A stretch of DNA of 64,000 bases from Lentisphaerota bacterium (GCA_015061775.1 SUVY01000003.1:1-64000); one strand, 5' to 3'; shown: positions 1-7,925, counted from the stretch's first letter. Notes: generated by a model from the sequence alone, not told the origin. Made by a program: numbers and translations.

Positions 1-2
1 AG

Positions 3-2423
3 GCGACAGTAAAAATCCTCGGAGGTCTCGTCACCGGTAAAGCCGGAATATCCATAGATTGGAAGACCGATTGTCTTGAAGGACACGGAAATCTCTCCGT
101 AGCCAATCTCGCCACCATCAGCGCGGGATTCAAGATCAACTCAAGCGGCTCCTTCATGGTGCAGGGAACTCAGAGCGTCGATCTTACCAAGTACGGTCTC
201 GGTGTAGCATACAACTCAAATATCATGGTGCAGTATATCAAAGACAATACCAGCACCAATGATTACTACGCCGTATGGACAACTCAGGAGTTCTTCGGTA
301 AGACTTTTTCCGTCGGAGTAAAATTCGACTACAACGGCAACTGGACTATTGTGAACGGTTCCGAAATAAATAGCGAATTAAAGGACCATGCTTCCGAAAG
401 ATCAGCCGCTTCTCAATGCAGCTGGCAGATTAATGGTAACGGCGAAACAGTTCTTCTTACCGTCAACACCACCTCTCCCGACTTATGCGTACTTACCGAC
501 GGAAACGGAAAGGTTTATTATGGCATTGACAGTATTTCCGCCAATGCCGGCAAAGAGTTTGAACTGGTCTCTTCCACCGACAGCGGAGTTACCATTGCCG
601 TAAAAGCCTCCAAAGCCGGAACATGGAGCTTGGAAAGTTTCGATGCGAGCGCAACATATACCGGAATCGTGCTCGGCGGCAGCGAGTCACTTGCCGCCAA
701 AAATGCGGCAGCAACGCTTTCAAACGACCGCACCGTAGTCATCGACTGCGGAGTTCCCGAGAGCGGAACCGAGGTGAGCATCTACTGCGACAATGACGCT
801 TCCGGCTACAATGGAGAGTATCTCGGCAACGTTGACAGTACAGGAAAATTGACTTGGAAGATAACCAACCCGGACGCGGCAACATACAGCTTCTATGCTG
901 TTTCTTCCTCCGACAATGCTCTTCCTGTTATGGGCAAGTACTCAAACGCAATTACCGTTGACGCCATTGAGACACAGGTCGAAGCTTCCGACGGCTGGAC
1001 TTATGTCGGAGAAAATCAGTACATCTCAGGAGCAAGCATATCCGGCGTTCTCGAGGTCGAAGGCGGTTCAGTACGCAACGGACTTACCCTTGAGCACGGA
1101 GCAGAATTTATCGGTTCCGATGCCACTCTCTCAGGCAAGCTGATTTTTGGCGGAGACGTTACCTTGCGTACACTCTGTGAAACCAATAACGCCGATGTTG
1201 TTTTCGACCTTACCGAACGTAGCTTCAAAGACGACTTCATCATCAACAACAAGCAATATTTAAATGGAATAAAAGGCTGCTCTATTACAGTATCCTCCGA
1301 CCAGAAGTGCGGAACATACAAACTTATGAGCAATGCTGCCGATGTCAGCGGCACTATGTCTCTCAACAATGAAAGCGGCACTCTTCTGCGTACACTTACT
1401 GTTAATGGCAAACCGCAGGAAATCAACGGAAGACTGTATGAGCTTACTCAAGTCAACGGTGAATTGACGCTCTCTGTGCAGGAAAAAGCTGTGGTAAAAG
1501 TCGCCGATACCAACTTGCTCTCGAATGGAGTATCTCAGATACTTGCATGGGATAGCGAGCAGGGAAAAGTGGGGTATATGGCGACCAACGGAAGCGTCCG
1601 TCCGGCTTGGAAGGGTGTCTGGGAGTGGAGCGGCGCAGAAGCCGACCTCTGGCGCGTCGCTGGAGTCGGACACTTCAAAGGTTCCGAAGTCGATTATGAC
1701 GGAGTATTGCTCTACAACGGAGTCGGAAACCGTTTCGCCGCATGGACAGACCTTCGCAAAGGCAGTTACGGCTACGTCAACCTCTGCAAAGTTGACGGCT
1801 CATTCAACACCCAATGTCTCGCCAACCTCGACGGAGACCAATACGATGATATCCTGATCTACGACACCAACGGAAGCATCGGAGTCGTCCTCGGAGGAAC
1901 CACCTACAAGGACATCTTCCACGTCAACGAGGGAGACTTCGCCACCTGGACTATCGAGGGCGCGGGCTCTTTCGATGATGGAATGGATAAACTTGTGATG
2001 GTCAACAACTATAACCACCAAGTTTACCTCTGGACAAATCAGGACACCTCCTTTGCCACTTGGAACTGGAAAACCCAGAGTGTCGGCAAGCTCGAAAGCG
2101 GCTGGGAAGTCGCCGCCGTAGGAGACTTTGAAGGAGACGGTATCGACGATATCATGGTGCTCGACCGCAACACCAACAACGTCTGGATATGGGATGACGG
2201 AAACAGCCAAACCAAACGCTGGCGCGGAACCCTCGGAGAAGGCTTCGAGATAGAAGCCTCCGGAGATTACAACGGAGACGGCTGCGCCGACCTCCTTCTC
2301 CGCGAGCACAACACCGGCTGGGGAGGAATGGGTTACTGGGGCAACGGCTACGCGGGCAACTGGGTAGATCTCAAAGCCCGCATCGAAACCGACCTGAAAA
2401 GCAGTTTCGACATCATCGCGTAA
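3..2423 (+). CDS. Large surface/secreted protein with AIDA-like and FG-GAP-like repeats (5' end outside window)
   Basis: The frame is open from base 3, so the first in-frame ATG (156) is internal and the gene begins upstream; 806 residues are visible. The middle part is rich in Gly, Ser, Asn and Thr and has AIDA-like strand-loop-strand stretches such as GGSVRNGLTLEHGAEF. The last ~300 residues hold about five FG-GAP/VCBS-like blades with Asp-rich calcium-type loops (DFEGDGIDD, DYNGDGCAD, LDGDQYDD), the pattern of an integrin-type beta-propeller. There are almost no cysteines. This fits a very long exported adhesin or cell-surface protein; its partner and ligand are unknown. The type I secretion pair at 21.6-25.5 kb is a possible exporter, but nothing in the sequence links them. 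No transmembrane anchor is seen at the C-terminus. Confidence 0.8.
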   Translation, partial: ATVKILGGLVTGKAGISIDWKTDCLEGHGNLSVANLATISAGFKINSSGSFMVQGTQSVDLTKYGLGVAYNSNIMVQYIKDNTSTNDYYAVWTTQEFFGKTFSVGVKFDYNGNWTIVNGSEINSELKDHASERSAASQCSWQINGNGETVLLTVNTTSPDLCVLTDGNGKVYYGIDSISANAGKEFELVSSTDSGVTIAVKASKAGTWSLESFDASATYTGIVLGGSESLAAKNAAATLSNDRTVVIDCGVPESGTEVSIYCDNDASGYNGEYLGNVDSTGKLTWKITNPDAATYSFYAVSSSDNALPVMGKYSNAITVDAIETQVEASDGWTYVGENQYISGASISGVLEVEGGSVRNGLTLEHGAEFIGSDATLSGKLIFGGDVTLRTLCETNNADVVFDLTERSFKDDFIINNKQYLNGIKGCSITVSSDQKCGTYKLMSNAADVSGTMSLNNESGTLLRTLTVNGKPQEINGRLYELTQVNGELTLSVQEKAVVKVADTNLLSNGVSQILAWDSEQGKVGYMATNGSVRPAWKGVWEWSGAEADLWRVAGVGHFKGSEVDYDGVLLYNGVGNRFAAWTDLRKGSYGYVNLCKVDGSFNTQCLANLDGDQYDDILIYDTNGSIGVVLGGTTYKDIFHVNEGDFATWTIEGAGSFDDGMDKLVMVNNYNHQVYLWTNQDTSFATWNWKTQSVGKLESGWEVAAVGDFEGDGIDDIMVLDRNTNNVWIWDDGNSQTKRWRGTLGEGFEIEASGDYNGDGCADLLLREHNTGWGGMGYWGNGYAGNWVDLKARIETDLKSSFDIIA

Positions 2424-2476
2424 AAAAAGGCATGGGGAGATAATAAAACCACGTTGTAAGTAAAAATTATATAAGA

Positions 2477-2561
2477 ACTCCGCTTTTCTTGAAGTGGGTT
2501 AGGGGGTGAGGGGGAAGGGCGAAACCTCTTTTCTCGTGAAAAGAAGTTTCGCCCATCCCCC
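2477..2561. repeat. REP-like hairpin element, copy 1
   Basis: A head motif close to ACTCCGCTTTTCTTGAA is followed by a G-rich stretch and a long hairpin: arms 2510-2532 and 2539-2561 around the loop CTCGTG, with two mismatches. The same architecture recurs at 6308-6396 and 19845-19932. It sits between the surface protein and purA, and may also terminate the first transcript. It is part of the 315-base gap, which otherwise holds only the purA control region. Confidence 0.75.
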
Positions 2562-2621
2562 GCATATTCTACCCATATCAGGAGCAACGCAAAGAAAACG
2601 TGTTTTAAAACGTTATTTTCC

Positions 2622-2650
2622 TTGCATTTTGCGACTTTTGGGACTACATT
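2622..2650 (+). promoter_or_regulatory. Putative purA promoter
   Basis: TTGCAT (2622-2627), a 17-base spacer and TACATT (2645-2650). Transcription would begin near 2657, at the base of a hairpin that precedes purA by about 50 bases. Called by eye from consensus match only. Confidence 0.45.
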
Positions 2651-2651
2651 A

Positions 2652-2700
2652 AGACGTTTACGTACCGTTTGTGTGCGAAACGTCTGTTTTTTAGTTTTTG
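2652..2700 (+). promoter_or_regulatory. Leader hairpin with T-rich tail upstream of purA
   Basis: AGACGTTT (2652-2659) can pair with AAACGTCT (2678-2685), and the stem is followed directly by GTTTTTTAGTTTTTG. That is the shape of a weak intrinsic terminator at the very start of the predicted purA transcript, so it could be an attenuator. The stem is only 8 bp and the loop 18 bases, so a fortuitous hairpin is possible. Confidence 0.3.
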
Positions 2701-2738
2701 CAATTGGTTTTTATAACATTATATAAGGAACTTTTATT

Positions 2739-4004
2739 ATGGCAGTAGATGTGCTTGTCGGTACCCAATGGGGCGATGAAGGCAAAGGTAAACTCATTGA
2801 CGTTCTGACTAAGGATGTCGATATGGTCGTCCGTTTCCAGGGCGGAAACAATGCCGGTCACACCGTTGAGATCGGTGACAAACGTTACGTTCTCCACCTC
2901 ATTCCTTCCGGAATTTTCCGTTCCGGAGTCAAATGCGTCATCGGCAACGGTGTCGTGGTCGATCCCATCGCTCTCGATGACGAGATGCAGAACATCAAAC
3001 AGCAGGGATTTGATATCAGCCAGATCGAGCTGTCTGACCGTGCGCACCTGATTTTCGAGTACCACAAACGCGCCGACTCCCTCAACGAGAAGGGCGCAAA
3101 GCGCAAGATCGGAACCACCGGACGCGGAATCGGTCCCGCCTACACCGACAAGATGCGCCGTTCCGGAATCCGTGCCATCGACCTCACCAACAGCGAGCGT
3201 CTTTCAGAGCAGTTCCGCTCCGAGTGCGCGCGTTACAATAAGATTTTTGCCGAGTACGGAGTTGACCAGATCGACGTTGAAGCCGAGCTCGCCAAAGTTC
3301 TCGATGCTGCAAGCCGCCTTGCTCCGCACGTTGCGAACTCCACCTACACCGTGAACAAAGCCATCCGCGCCAACAAGACCGTGCTTTTCGAGGGCGCGCA
3401 GGGCGGACTGCTGGATATCGACCACGGAACCTATCCCTTTGTCACCAGCAGCAACACCATTTCAGGCGGAGCCTGCACCGGCAGCGGAGTTGCTCCCCAG
3501 CACATCCGCAACGTCTGGGGCGTCATCAAGACCTACACCACCCGTGTCGGAGAGGGACCCTTCCCGAGCGAGCTCTTTGATGCTGACGGAGAGGAACTCC
3601 GCAGAGTCGGCAACGAGTTCGGAGCCACTACCGGACGTCCCCGCCGCTGCGGCTGGTTCGATGCTGTCGCCAGCCACTACTCCTGCATGATCAACGGAGT
3701 GAACCTGCTCGCCATGACCAAGCTCGACGTCATGGACGGCTTCGACAAAGTCGCCATCTGCGTCGGATATGAGATCGACGGAAAAATCACCGATGAGTTT
3801 CCGGCGGCGGTCTCCGATCTTGAGAAAGCCAAACCGGTGCTCGAGTGGCATCCGGGCTGGAAGTGTTCTCTCTCCGGGGTGCGCAGCTATGATGAGCTTC
3901 CTGAGAACGCCAAGCGTTACCTCGAGCGCGTCGCTGAGCTGGTCGATGCCAAGATCGGAATCGTTTCAGTCGGACCGCGCCGCGACCAGACTTTCGAGGT
4001 CTGA
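2739..4004 (+). CDS. purA: Adenylosuccinate synthetase PurA
   Basis: Makes adenylosuccinate from IMP, aspartate and GTP, the first committed step to AMP, in the cytosol. The 421 residues match the usual length. The N-terminal GTP-binding signature GTQWGDEGKGKLIDVL is at residues ~7-22, GGNNAGHTV follows near residue 35, and the C-terminal half carries TTGRPRRCGWFDA. The start is supported by AAGGAA nine bases upstream. It is followed by rodA after 28 bases, probably in one transcript. A second purine gene, purO, lies at 32.8 kb. Confidence 0.97.
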   Translation: MAVDVLVGTQWGDEGKGKLIDVLTKDVDMVVRFQGGNNAGHTVEIGDKRYVLHLIPSGIFRSGVKCVIGNGVVVDPIALDDEMQNIKQQGFDISQIELSDRAHLIFEYHKRADSLNEKGAKRKIGTTGRGIGPAYTDKMRRSGIRAIDLTNSERLSEQFRSECARYNKIFAEYGVDQIDVEAELAKVLDAASRLAPHVANSTYTVNKAIRANKTVLFEGAQGGLLDIDHGTYPFVTSSNTISGGACTGSGVAPQHIRNVWGVIKTYTTRVGEGPFPSELFDADGEELRRVGNEFGATTGRPRRCGWFDAVASHYSCMINGVNLLAMTKLDVMDGFDKVAICVGYEIDGKITDEFPAAVSDLEKAKPVLEWHPGWKCSLSGVRSYDELPENAKRYLERVAELVDAKIGIVSVGPRRDQTFEV

Positions 4005-4032
4005 GCAAAAGAGTTCTGCTTGAGGTTGAAAG

Positions 4033-5223
4033 ATGGAGTTCCTGCCTTCCACATTTCGCCGCAGGGAGGGCGGGTTTCTCTATAATCTCTTCAACTGGGA
4101 TTATCTGCAAATAATATCGCTCGTCTTCCTTGCGGGAGCCGGGCTTATTTTTATCCGTTCGATCGGCGAACAGATAGGCTCAGCGGCAGCCGAACTGTTT
4201 TTCGTCAAGCAGACGCAATGGCTGTGCGCCGGAGCACTTCTGTGGCTGGCAGCGGCATTTGTCAATGTGAAAAGCAGACTGTTTTTCATTGGCTCTATAC
4301 TCTTTTATATAGTGACCGTCGTGCTGCTTGCCGCCGTGCTGTTTGTCGGATTGCGGATCTACGGAGCCACCCGCTGGCTGAGTTTTGCGGGGTTCCGGCT
4401 GCAGCCTTCGGAGCTCGCCAAGCCCGCGCTTGCGCTGATGCTCGGAGTAGTGTTTTCCAAGGTCTCAGTCAACTCCTGGAAGGGTTTTTTTGCCGGAGTT
4501 GCTGCATTAGCGGTTCCGTTTCTGCTCATATTGAAAGAGCCCGATCTCGGAAGCGCATCAATACTCATTCCGCTGTACGTGGCGATCGTATTTGTCTCCA
4601 AACTGCGTTGGAAATATCTCCTGGTATCGCTCTTTGCCGTTCTGCTTATCGGAGGAGCAGCCATCGCCAACGAAGCCATGAAAATAAAGCCCGTTTTGAA
4701 AGATTACCAGCGCGACCGCATACTGGTTTTTCTCAATCCCGAGCGTGACCGCCTCCACCGCGGATACAACGCCCACCAGGCGCTGCTCGCTGTGGGGTCC
4801 GGAGGTTTCAACGGTAAAGGAATAGGCGAGGGCACCCAGAACCGTCTGGGGTTTCTTCCGCACACGGTATCCAACAACGACTTTATTTTTTCGGTGATCG
4901 CCGAGGAGACAGGTTTTGTCGGCAGCATGTTTCTGCTGACGGGATATCTGCTGCTGCTGGTGAGCGTCCTGAGGACAGCATTTCTGACCGACGACCAGCT
5001 CAGCCGCTCCTTTGCGGTGGGAACGGCGACGGTGCTCTTCTGCCACGTGTTCATCAATGTCGGAATGAGTATCGGAATAACTCCGGTCACCGGACTTCCG
5101 CTTCCGATGGTAAGTTACGGAGGCAGCTCGCTGCTTGCGGTCATGGCGTCGCTCGGACTTGTTCAGTCGATATATCGCAACCGTCCACTGGAAAAGCGTA
5201 CTTTTAATGCAAATATAAGATGA
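4033..5223 (+). CDS. rodA: Peptidoglycan glycosyltransferase RodA (SEDS family)
   Basis: Polymerises lipid II during cell-wall elongation, in the inner membrane. The 396 residues contain about ten hydrophobic segments and SEDS signatures: KEPDLGSASI in the middle, the long periplasmic loop with NPERDRLHRGYNAHQALLAV and GFLPHTVSNNDFIF, and TPVTGLPLPMVSYGGSS near the C-terminus. The single long loop and the length favour RodA over FtsW. It follows purA by 28 bases. No partner class B PBP (mrdA) is in the window, so the RodA call rests on the protein itself. Confidence 0.9.
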   Translation: MEFLPSTFRRREGGFLYNLFNWDYLQIISLVFLAGAGLIFIRSIGEQIGSAAAELFFVKQTQWLCAGALLWLAAAFVNVKSRLFFIGSILFYIVTVVLLAAVLFVGLRIYGATRWLSFAGFRLQPSELAKPALALMLGVVFSKVSVNSWKGFFAGVAALAVPFLLILKEPDLGSASILIPLYVAIVFVSKLRWKYLLVSLFAVLLIGGAAIANEAMKIKPVLKDYQRDRILVFLNPERDRLHRGYNAHQALLAVGSGGFNGKGIGEGTQNRLGFLPHTVSNNDFIFSVIAEETGFVGSMFLLTGYLLLLVSVLRTAFLTDDQLSRSFAVGTATVLFCHVFINVGMSIGITPVTGLPLPMVSYGGSSLLAVMASLGLVQSIYRNRPLEKRTFNANIR

Positions 5224-5240
5224 TTTTTCTTGTCCGGGGG

Positions 5241-5268
5241 TTGACAAGAGTAAATAAAAGGATATATT
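5241..5268 (+). promoter_or_regulatory. Strong promoter-like sequence before panD
   Basis: TTGACA (5241-5246), a 16-base spacer and TATATT (5263-5268). The start point would fall near 5275, only a few bases before the panD ATG at 5278, so the transcript could be leaderless. Confidence 0.55.
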
Positions 5269-5277
5269 ATTGTTATT

Positions 5278-5646
5278 ATGAAAAGAGAGATGTTAAGCGG
5301 TAAGATCCACACCGCGCGTATAACCAGATGCGAAGTGGACTATGAAGGAAGCCTTGAGATAGACCCCGAGCTGCTTGCTGAGGCAGGAATACTTCCGTAC
5401 GAGAAGATACTTGTCGCCAACAAGAGCAACGGATCGCGTCTTGAGACTTATGCGATTCCGGGCAAGGCGGGAAGCCGTGAGTTCTGCCTCAACGGTCCGG
5501 CCGCCAAGTGCGGAAATGTGGGAGATATCGTGACGATCATGGCGTTTTCACTCTTCGAGAATGAAGAGGCGAAGTGCTGTACTCCGCGAGTCATCGTCCT
5601 TGACGAGAACAACCGGATAATCATGCGCCGCGGAGTTGCGCTGTAA
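5278..5646 (+). CDS. panD: Aspartate 1-decarboxylase PanD
   Basis: Pyruvoyl enzyme that converts aspartate to beta-alanine for pantothenate and CoA synthesis. It is 122 residues, close to the usual ~126. The self-cleavage site is intact: YEGS has Gly24-Ser25, where cleavage turns Ser25 into the pyruvoyl group. Lys9, His11 and the NGPAAKCGNVGDIV core are also present. The N-terminal MKREMLSGKIH aligns with the family start, which supports this ATG although no ribosome binding site lies at normal distance (AAAGGA is 16 bases away). The pilin-like gene begins 9 bases downstream. Confidence 0.95.
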   Translation: MKREMLSGKIHTARITRCEVDYEGSLEIDPELLAEAGILPYEKILVANKSNGSRLETYAIPGKAGSREFCLNGPAAKCGNVGDIVTIMAFSLFENEEAKCCTPRVIVLDENNRIIMRRGVAL

Positions 5647-5654
5647 GCGTCAGG

Positions 5655-5822
5655 ATGATAAGAATGACACGTCGGGCAGGAGAATCCGGACAGGTATTGA
5701 CCGAGTATGTCATGATGCTGATAATAGCCGTTCTGGTCGGCTGGGGAATCCTCAGTCTGTGCAGGACGATTTATAATGAAAGTAATGATACAGTAGAACT
5801 TGTGAGCGGCGACGTGCCGTAA
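5655..5822 (+). CDS. Small Flp/TadE-like type IVb pilin (55 aa)
   Basis: Translated by eye from the ATG at 5655 to TAA at 5820-5822. After a short basic head (MIRMTRRAGESG) comes QVLTEYVMMLIIAVLVGWG: a Gly, then a mature N-terminus with Glu at +5 and a hydrophobic helix. This is the class III prepilin signature, with cleavage after Gly12. The tail is short and polar. It begins 9 bases after panD and is followed 26 bases later by a second gene of the same design. Known family members form Flp pili or act as minor pilins; no Tad assembly genes are in the window. Confidence 0.7.
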   Translation: MIRMTRRAGESGQVLTEYVMMLIIAVLVGWGILSLCRTIYNESNDTVELVSGDVP

Positions 5823-5848
5823 ACCGATTTTACAGGAGAGAGAGTACG

Positions 5849-6088
5849 ATGAAAGCGAAAGTCAGAAGACGTTTCCGTAAGGCAGAGCGCGGTCAGGCGC
5901 TCGTCGAGTATGTTATCCTCATTGCAGTCGTTGCCCTTGCAGCCCTTTTCGTTCTCGGAGCATTCAGCGACCGTCTGCGCGAGATGATCGCCGGAGTCAC
6001 TAATACGCTCGGAGGAGAAGCCGAAGCTGATAAAAGCAGCGTCTCCATCGTAAAAGAGCTCAAAGCCGAAGGCGTTGACGAAGAGTAA
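5849..6088 (+). CDS. Flp-type pilin subunit-like protein
   Basis: 79 residues. A basic leader (MKAKVRRRFRKAERG) precedes QALVEYVILIAVVALAALFV, with the invariant Glu at +5 after the Gly, so prepilin peptidase would cut after residue 15. The mature protein is ~64 residues: one hydrophobic helix and an acidic tail ending GVDEE, as in Flp or Fap pilins. GGAGAG-type ribosome binding sequence (ACAGGAGAGAGAG) lies just upstream. It closes the plus-strand operon, with a terminator 31 bases downstream. The tandem pair suggests a major and a minor pilin, by inference. Confidence 0.8.
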   Translation: MKAKVRRRFRKAERGQALVEYVILIAVVALAALFVLGAFSDRLREMIAGVTNTLGGEAEADKSSVSIVKELKAEGVDEE

Positions 6089-6119
6089 ATTCTTGCAGTA
6101 AAAGCAGAAAAAACACAAA

Positions 6120-6155
6120 AGCCGAAGATACCAAAAGGTGTCTCCGGCTTTTTTT
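6120..6155 (+). terminator. Rho-independent terminator after the pilin genes
   Basis: AGCCGAAGATACC (6120-6132) pairs with GGTGTCTCCGGCT (6137-6149), allowing two G-U pairs, around an AAAA loop, and is followed by seven T (6149-6155). Ends the panD-pilin transcript. Confidence 0.85.
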
Positions 6156-6175
6156 GCGGCATGAATCCAGCCTAC

Positions 6176-6330
6176 TTCAGGAAAAGCGGAGTACTTTTGC
6201 AAAAGAAGTCGTATAAGTCGTATAAGTCGTATAAGTCCTATTGGAAGGCTGGCAGTCTTTCTCGCGCGGGCATAGCAAACCAACGGCAAAAAAATAGCGA
6301 AGCACCCAAAAGTACTCCGCTTTTCTTGAA
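6176..6330. repeat. Widely spaced inverted repeat
   Basis: 6176-6198 and 6308-6330 are inverted copies of a 23-base sequence with one mismatch, containing the head motif ACTCCGCTTTTCTTGAA seen in the hairpin elements. They enclose ~109 bases, including the short tandem repeat at 6208-6234. Together with the hairpin that follows, this may be one composite or palindromic mobile repeat of about 220 bases. It fills the 328-base gap between the pilin and lysS genes. Confidence 0.65.
6208..6234. repeat. Tandem 9-base repeat (GTCGTATAA x3)
   Basis: Three exact head-to-tail copies of GTCGTATAA followed by a broken fourth (GTCCTATT). It lies inside the inverted repeat and outside any gene. Function unknown. 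Confidence 0.8.
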
Positions 6331-6396
6331 AAGGGATGGGGTTTGGGGAAGGGAAAAACTTCTTTTCCTGTGAAAAGAAGTTTTTCCCTTCCCCAA
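6308..6396. repeat. REP-like hairpin element, copy 2
   Basis: Head ACTCCGCTTTTCTTGAA (6314-6330), then a perfect 24-bp inverted repeat: arms 6343-6366 and 6373-6396 around the loop CCTGTG. The arms share the core AAACTTCTTTT with the other copies, while the G/C-rich outer part differs, so stems are conserved by compensation rather than by sequence. It sits 20 bases after the lysS stop and may end that transcript, though no T-run follows on the minus strand. Confidence 0.8.
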
Positions 6397-6416
6397 GAAC
6401 ACACTCCCCTTTACCG

Positions 6417-7925
6417 TCAGATGCGTCGCATCTGGGGGAAGAGGATGACGTCGCGGATGGATTCGGCTCCGGTGAGGGCCATGACGAGGCGGTCGATACC
6501 GACGCCCATACCTCCGGCGGGAGGCATTCCGTATTCGAGGGCGGTGAGGAAGTCTTCGTCGATTTTGTTGGAGACTTCGTCGCCTTCTTCTTTATTTTTC
6601 TCGAACTGATCCATGAAGCGTTTGCGCTGGATGACGGGGTTGTTGAGTTCGCTGTAAGCGGGAGCGAGTTCCATACCGTTGACACCGAGTTCGAAGACAT
6701 CGACGAGGCTGGGATCGTCGGCGCAGGGGTTGGCGAGCGGAAGCAGTTCCGCGGGCAGTCTGGTGACGAATGTCGGCTGGATGTTGTTGGGTTCGACGAG
6801 TTTCTCATAGAGTTCATTGGTGACATCGAGATCGCTCATCTTGTCATTGACATCGAGACCGAGTTTTTTGCCGCGTTCGACGCGCTCGGCGAAGGAGATA
6901 TCGAACCAGTCGTCGCCGCCCTTTTCCTTGACGAGGTCGTGGTAGGTGGCGCGGCGGAACGGAGGAGTGAAGTCGAGGACTTTACCGTTGCTGTGCTCGA
7001 TTTTGAGTGTACCGCAGACCTTGAGGGCGACGGTGGAGATCATGCTTTCGATAAGCTCCATCATGGCTTCGCAGTTGCCGTAAGCCTGATAGATCTCGAG
7101 CATGGTGAATTCGGGATTGTGACGGCGGTCGAGACCTTCGTTGCGGAAACTTCTGTTGAGTTCAAAGACTCTTTCGAATCCTCCGACGAGGAGACGTTTG
7201 AGGTAGAGCTCAGGAGCGATACGCATGTAAACATCTGAGTCGAGCGCCTCATAGCGGGTGACGAAGGGGTTAGCGGAGGCACCTCCGGCGAGGGGTTGAA
7301 GCATGGGAGTTTCGACTTCCATAAAACCGCGTTCAGCGAGGAAGTTGCGAACTTCTCTGATGATGGCGCTGCGTTTTTTGAAGACTTCCATGACCTCAGG
7401 ATTTGCGATCATGTCGAGGTAACGCTGACGGTAACGCTGTTCGACGTCGGTGAGTCCGTGGAATTTTTCCGGAAGCGGACGCAGAGATTTTGAAAGGATG
7501 GTGGGTTTTTCGACACGGATGGTCAGTTCGCCCATTTTTGTAACAAAGAGACGTCCTTTGATGCCGACGATGTCGCCGATATCGAGACGTTTGAAAGTGG
7601 CGAAATCCTCTTCGGAGAGATCGCTTTTACCGGCGAAGAGCTGAATTCTTCCGCTGCTGTCGCGGACGTCAGCGAAGATGGATTTACCCATTCCGCGCTT
7701 GGCGACGAGACGGCCGGCGACGTTGACTTCGGGGCCGGCGTGAGGGTCGGCTTCGGGATCAGCCGGAGGCACAAAGGCGGCTCTGACGTCGGCAATCATC
7801 TGGACATCGGGATAACCTGCGCCGAAAGGATTGATACCTGCTTCTCTCCAGGTATCGATTTTAGCAATACGCTGAGCGACGATCTCGCTCTGGTTCGGAA
7901 TGAGCTGAGTGTTTTCTTCAGACAT
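6417..7925 (-). CDS. lysS: Lysyl-tRNA synthetase, class II
   Basis: Charges tRNA-Lys. The 502 residues show an N-terminal OB-fold anticodon-binding domain (GRLVAKRGMGKSIFADVRD) and a class II core: RYRQRYLDMIANPEV, motif 2 around FELNRSFRNEGLDRRHNPEF, and motif 3 GGMGVGIDRLVMALTG near the C-terminus, ending in the family-typical DVILFPQMRR. It stands alone: the glycan cluster upstream ends 111 bases away and has its own promoters, and lysS has a good promoter at 7974-8002. A GGAG-type ribosome binding site (CCGGAG) precedes the ATG. Confidence 0.97.
   Translation of the reverse strand: MSEENTQLIPNQSEIVAQRIAKIDTWREAGINPFGAGYPDVQMIADVRAAFVPPADPEADPHAGPEVNVAGRLVAKRGMGKSIFADVRDSSGRIQLFAGKSDLSEEDFATFKRLDIGDIVGIKGRLFVTKMGELTIRVEKPTILSKSLRPLPEKFHGLTDVEQRYRQRYLDMIANPEVMEVFKKRSAIIREVRNFLAERGFMEVETPMLQPLAGGASANPFVTRYEALDSDVYMRIAPELYLKRLLVGGFERVFELNRSFRNEGLDRRHNPEFTMLEIYQAYGNCEAMMELIESMISTVALKVCGTLKIEHSNGKVLDFTPPFRRATYHDLVKEKGGDDWFDISFAERVERGKKLGLDVNDKMSDLDVTNELYEKLVEPNNIQPTFVTRLPAELLPLANPCADDPSLVDVFELGVNGMELAPAYSELNNPVIQRKRFMDQFEKNKEEGDEVSNKIDEDFLTALEYGMPPAGGMGVGIDRLVMALTGAESIRDVILFPQMRRI

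Noticed and set aside
2590-2700. PurR-like operator upstream of purA
   Set aside because: Several ACGTTT/AAACGT pieces occur, but none makes the full PurR palindrome and no PurR gene is seen.
6208-6234. Possible CRISPR array (GTCGTATAA repeats)
   Set aside because: Repeats are 9 bases, head to tail, with no spacers and no cas genes.
5771-6826. Minus-strand open frame of 351 codons spanning pilin genes, repeats and part of lysS
   Set aside because: It crosses a terminator and the repeats and overlaps lysS in another frame; codon content is Ser/Thr/Arg-rich with no domain.
6336-7238. Plus-strand open frame of 300 codons antisense to lysS
   Set aside because: Starts inside the REP-like hairpin and reads as acidic low-complexity sequence, a reverse shadow of lysS.
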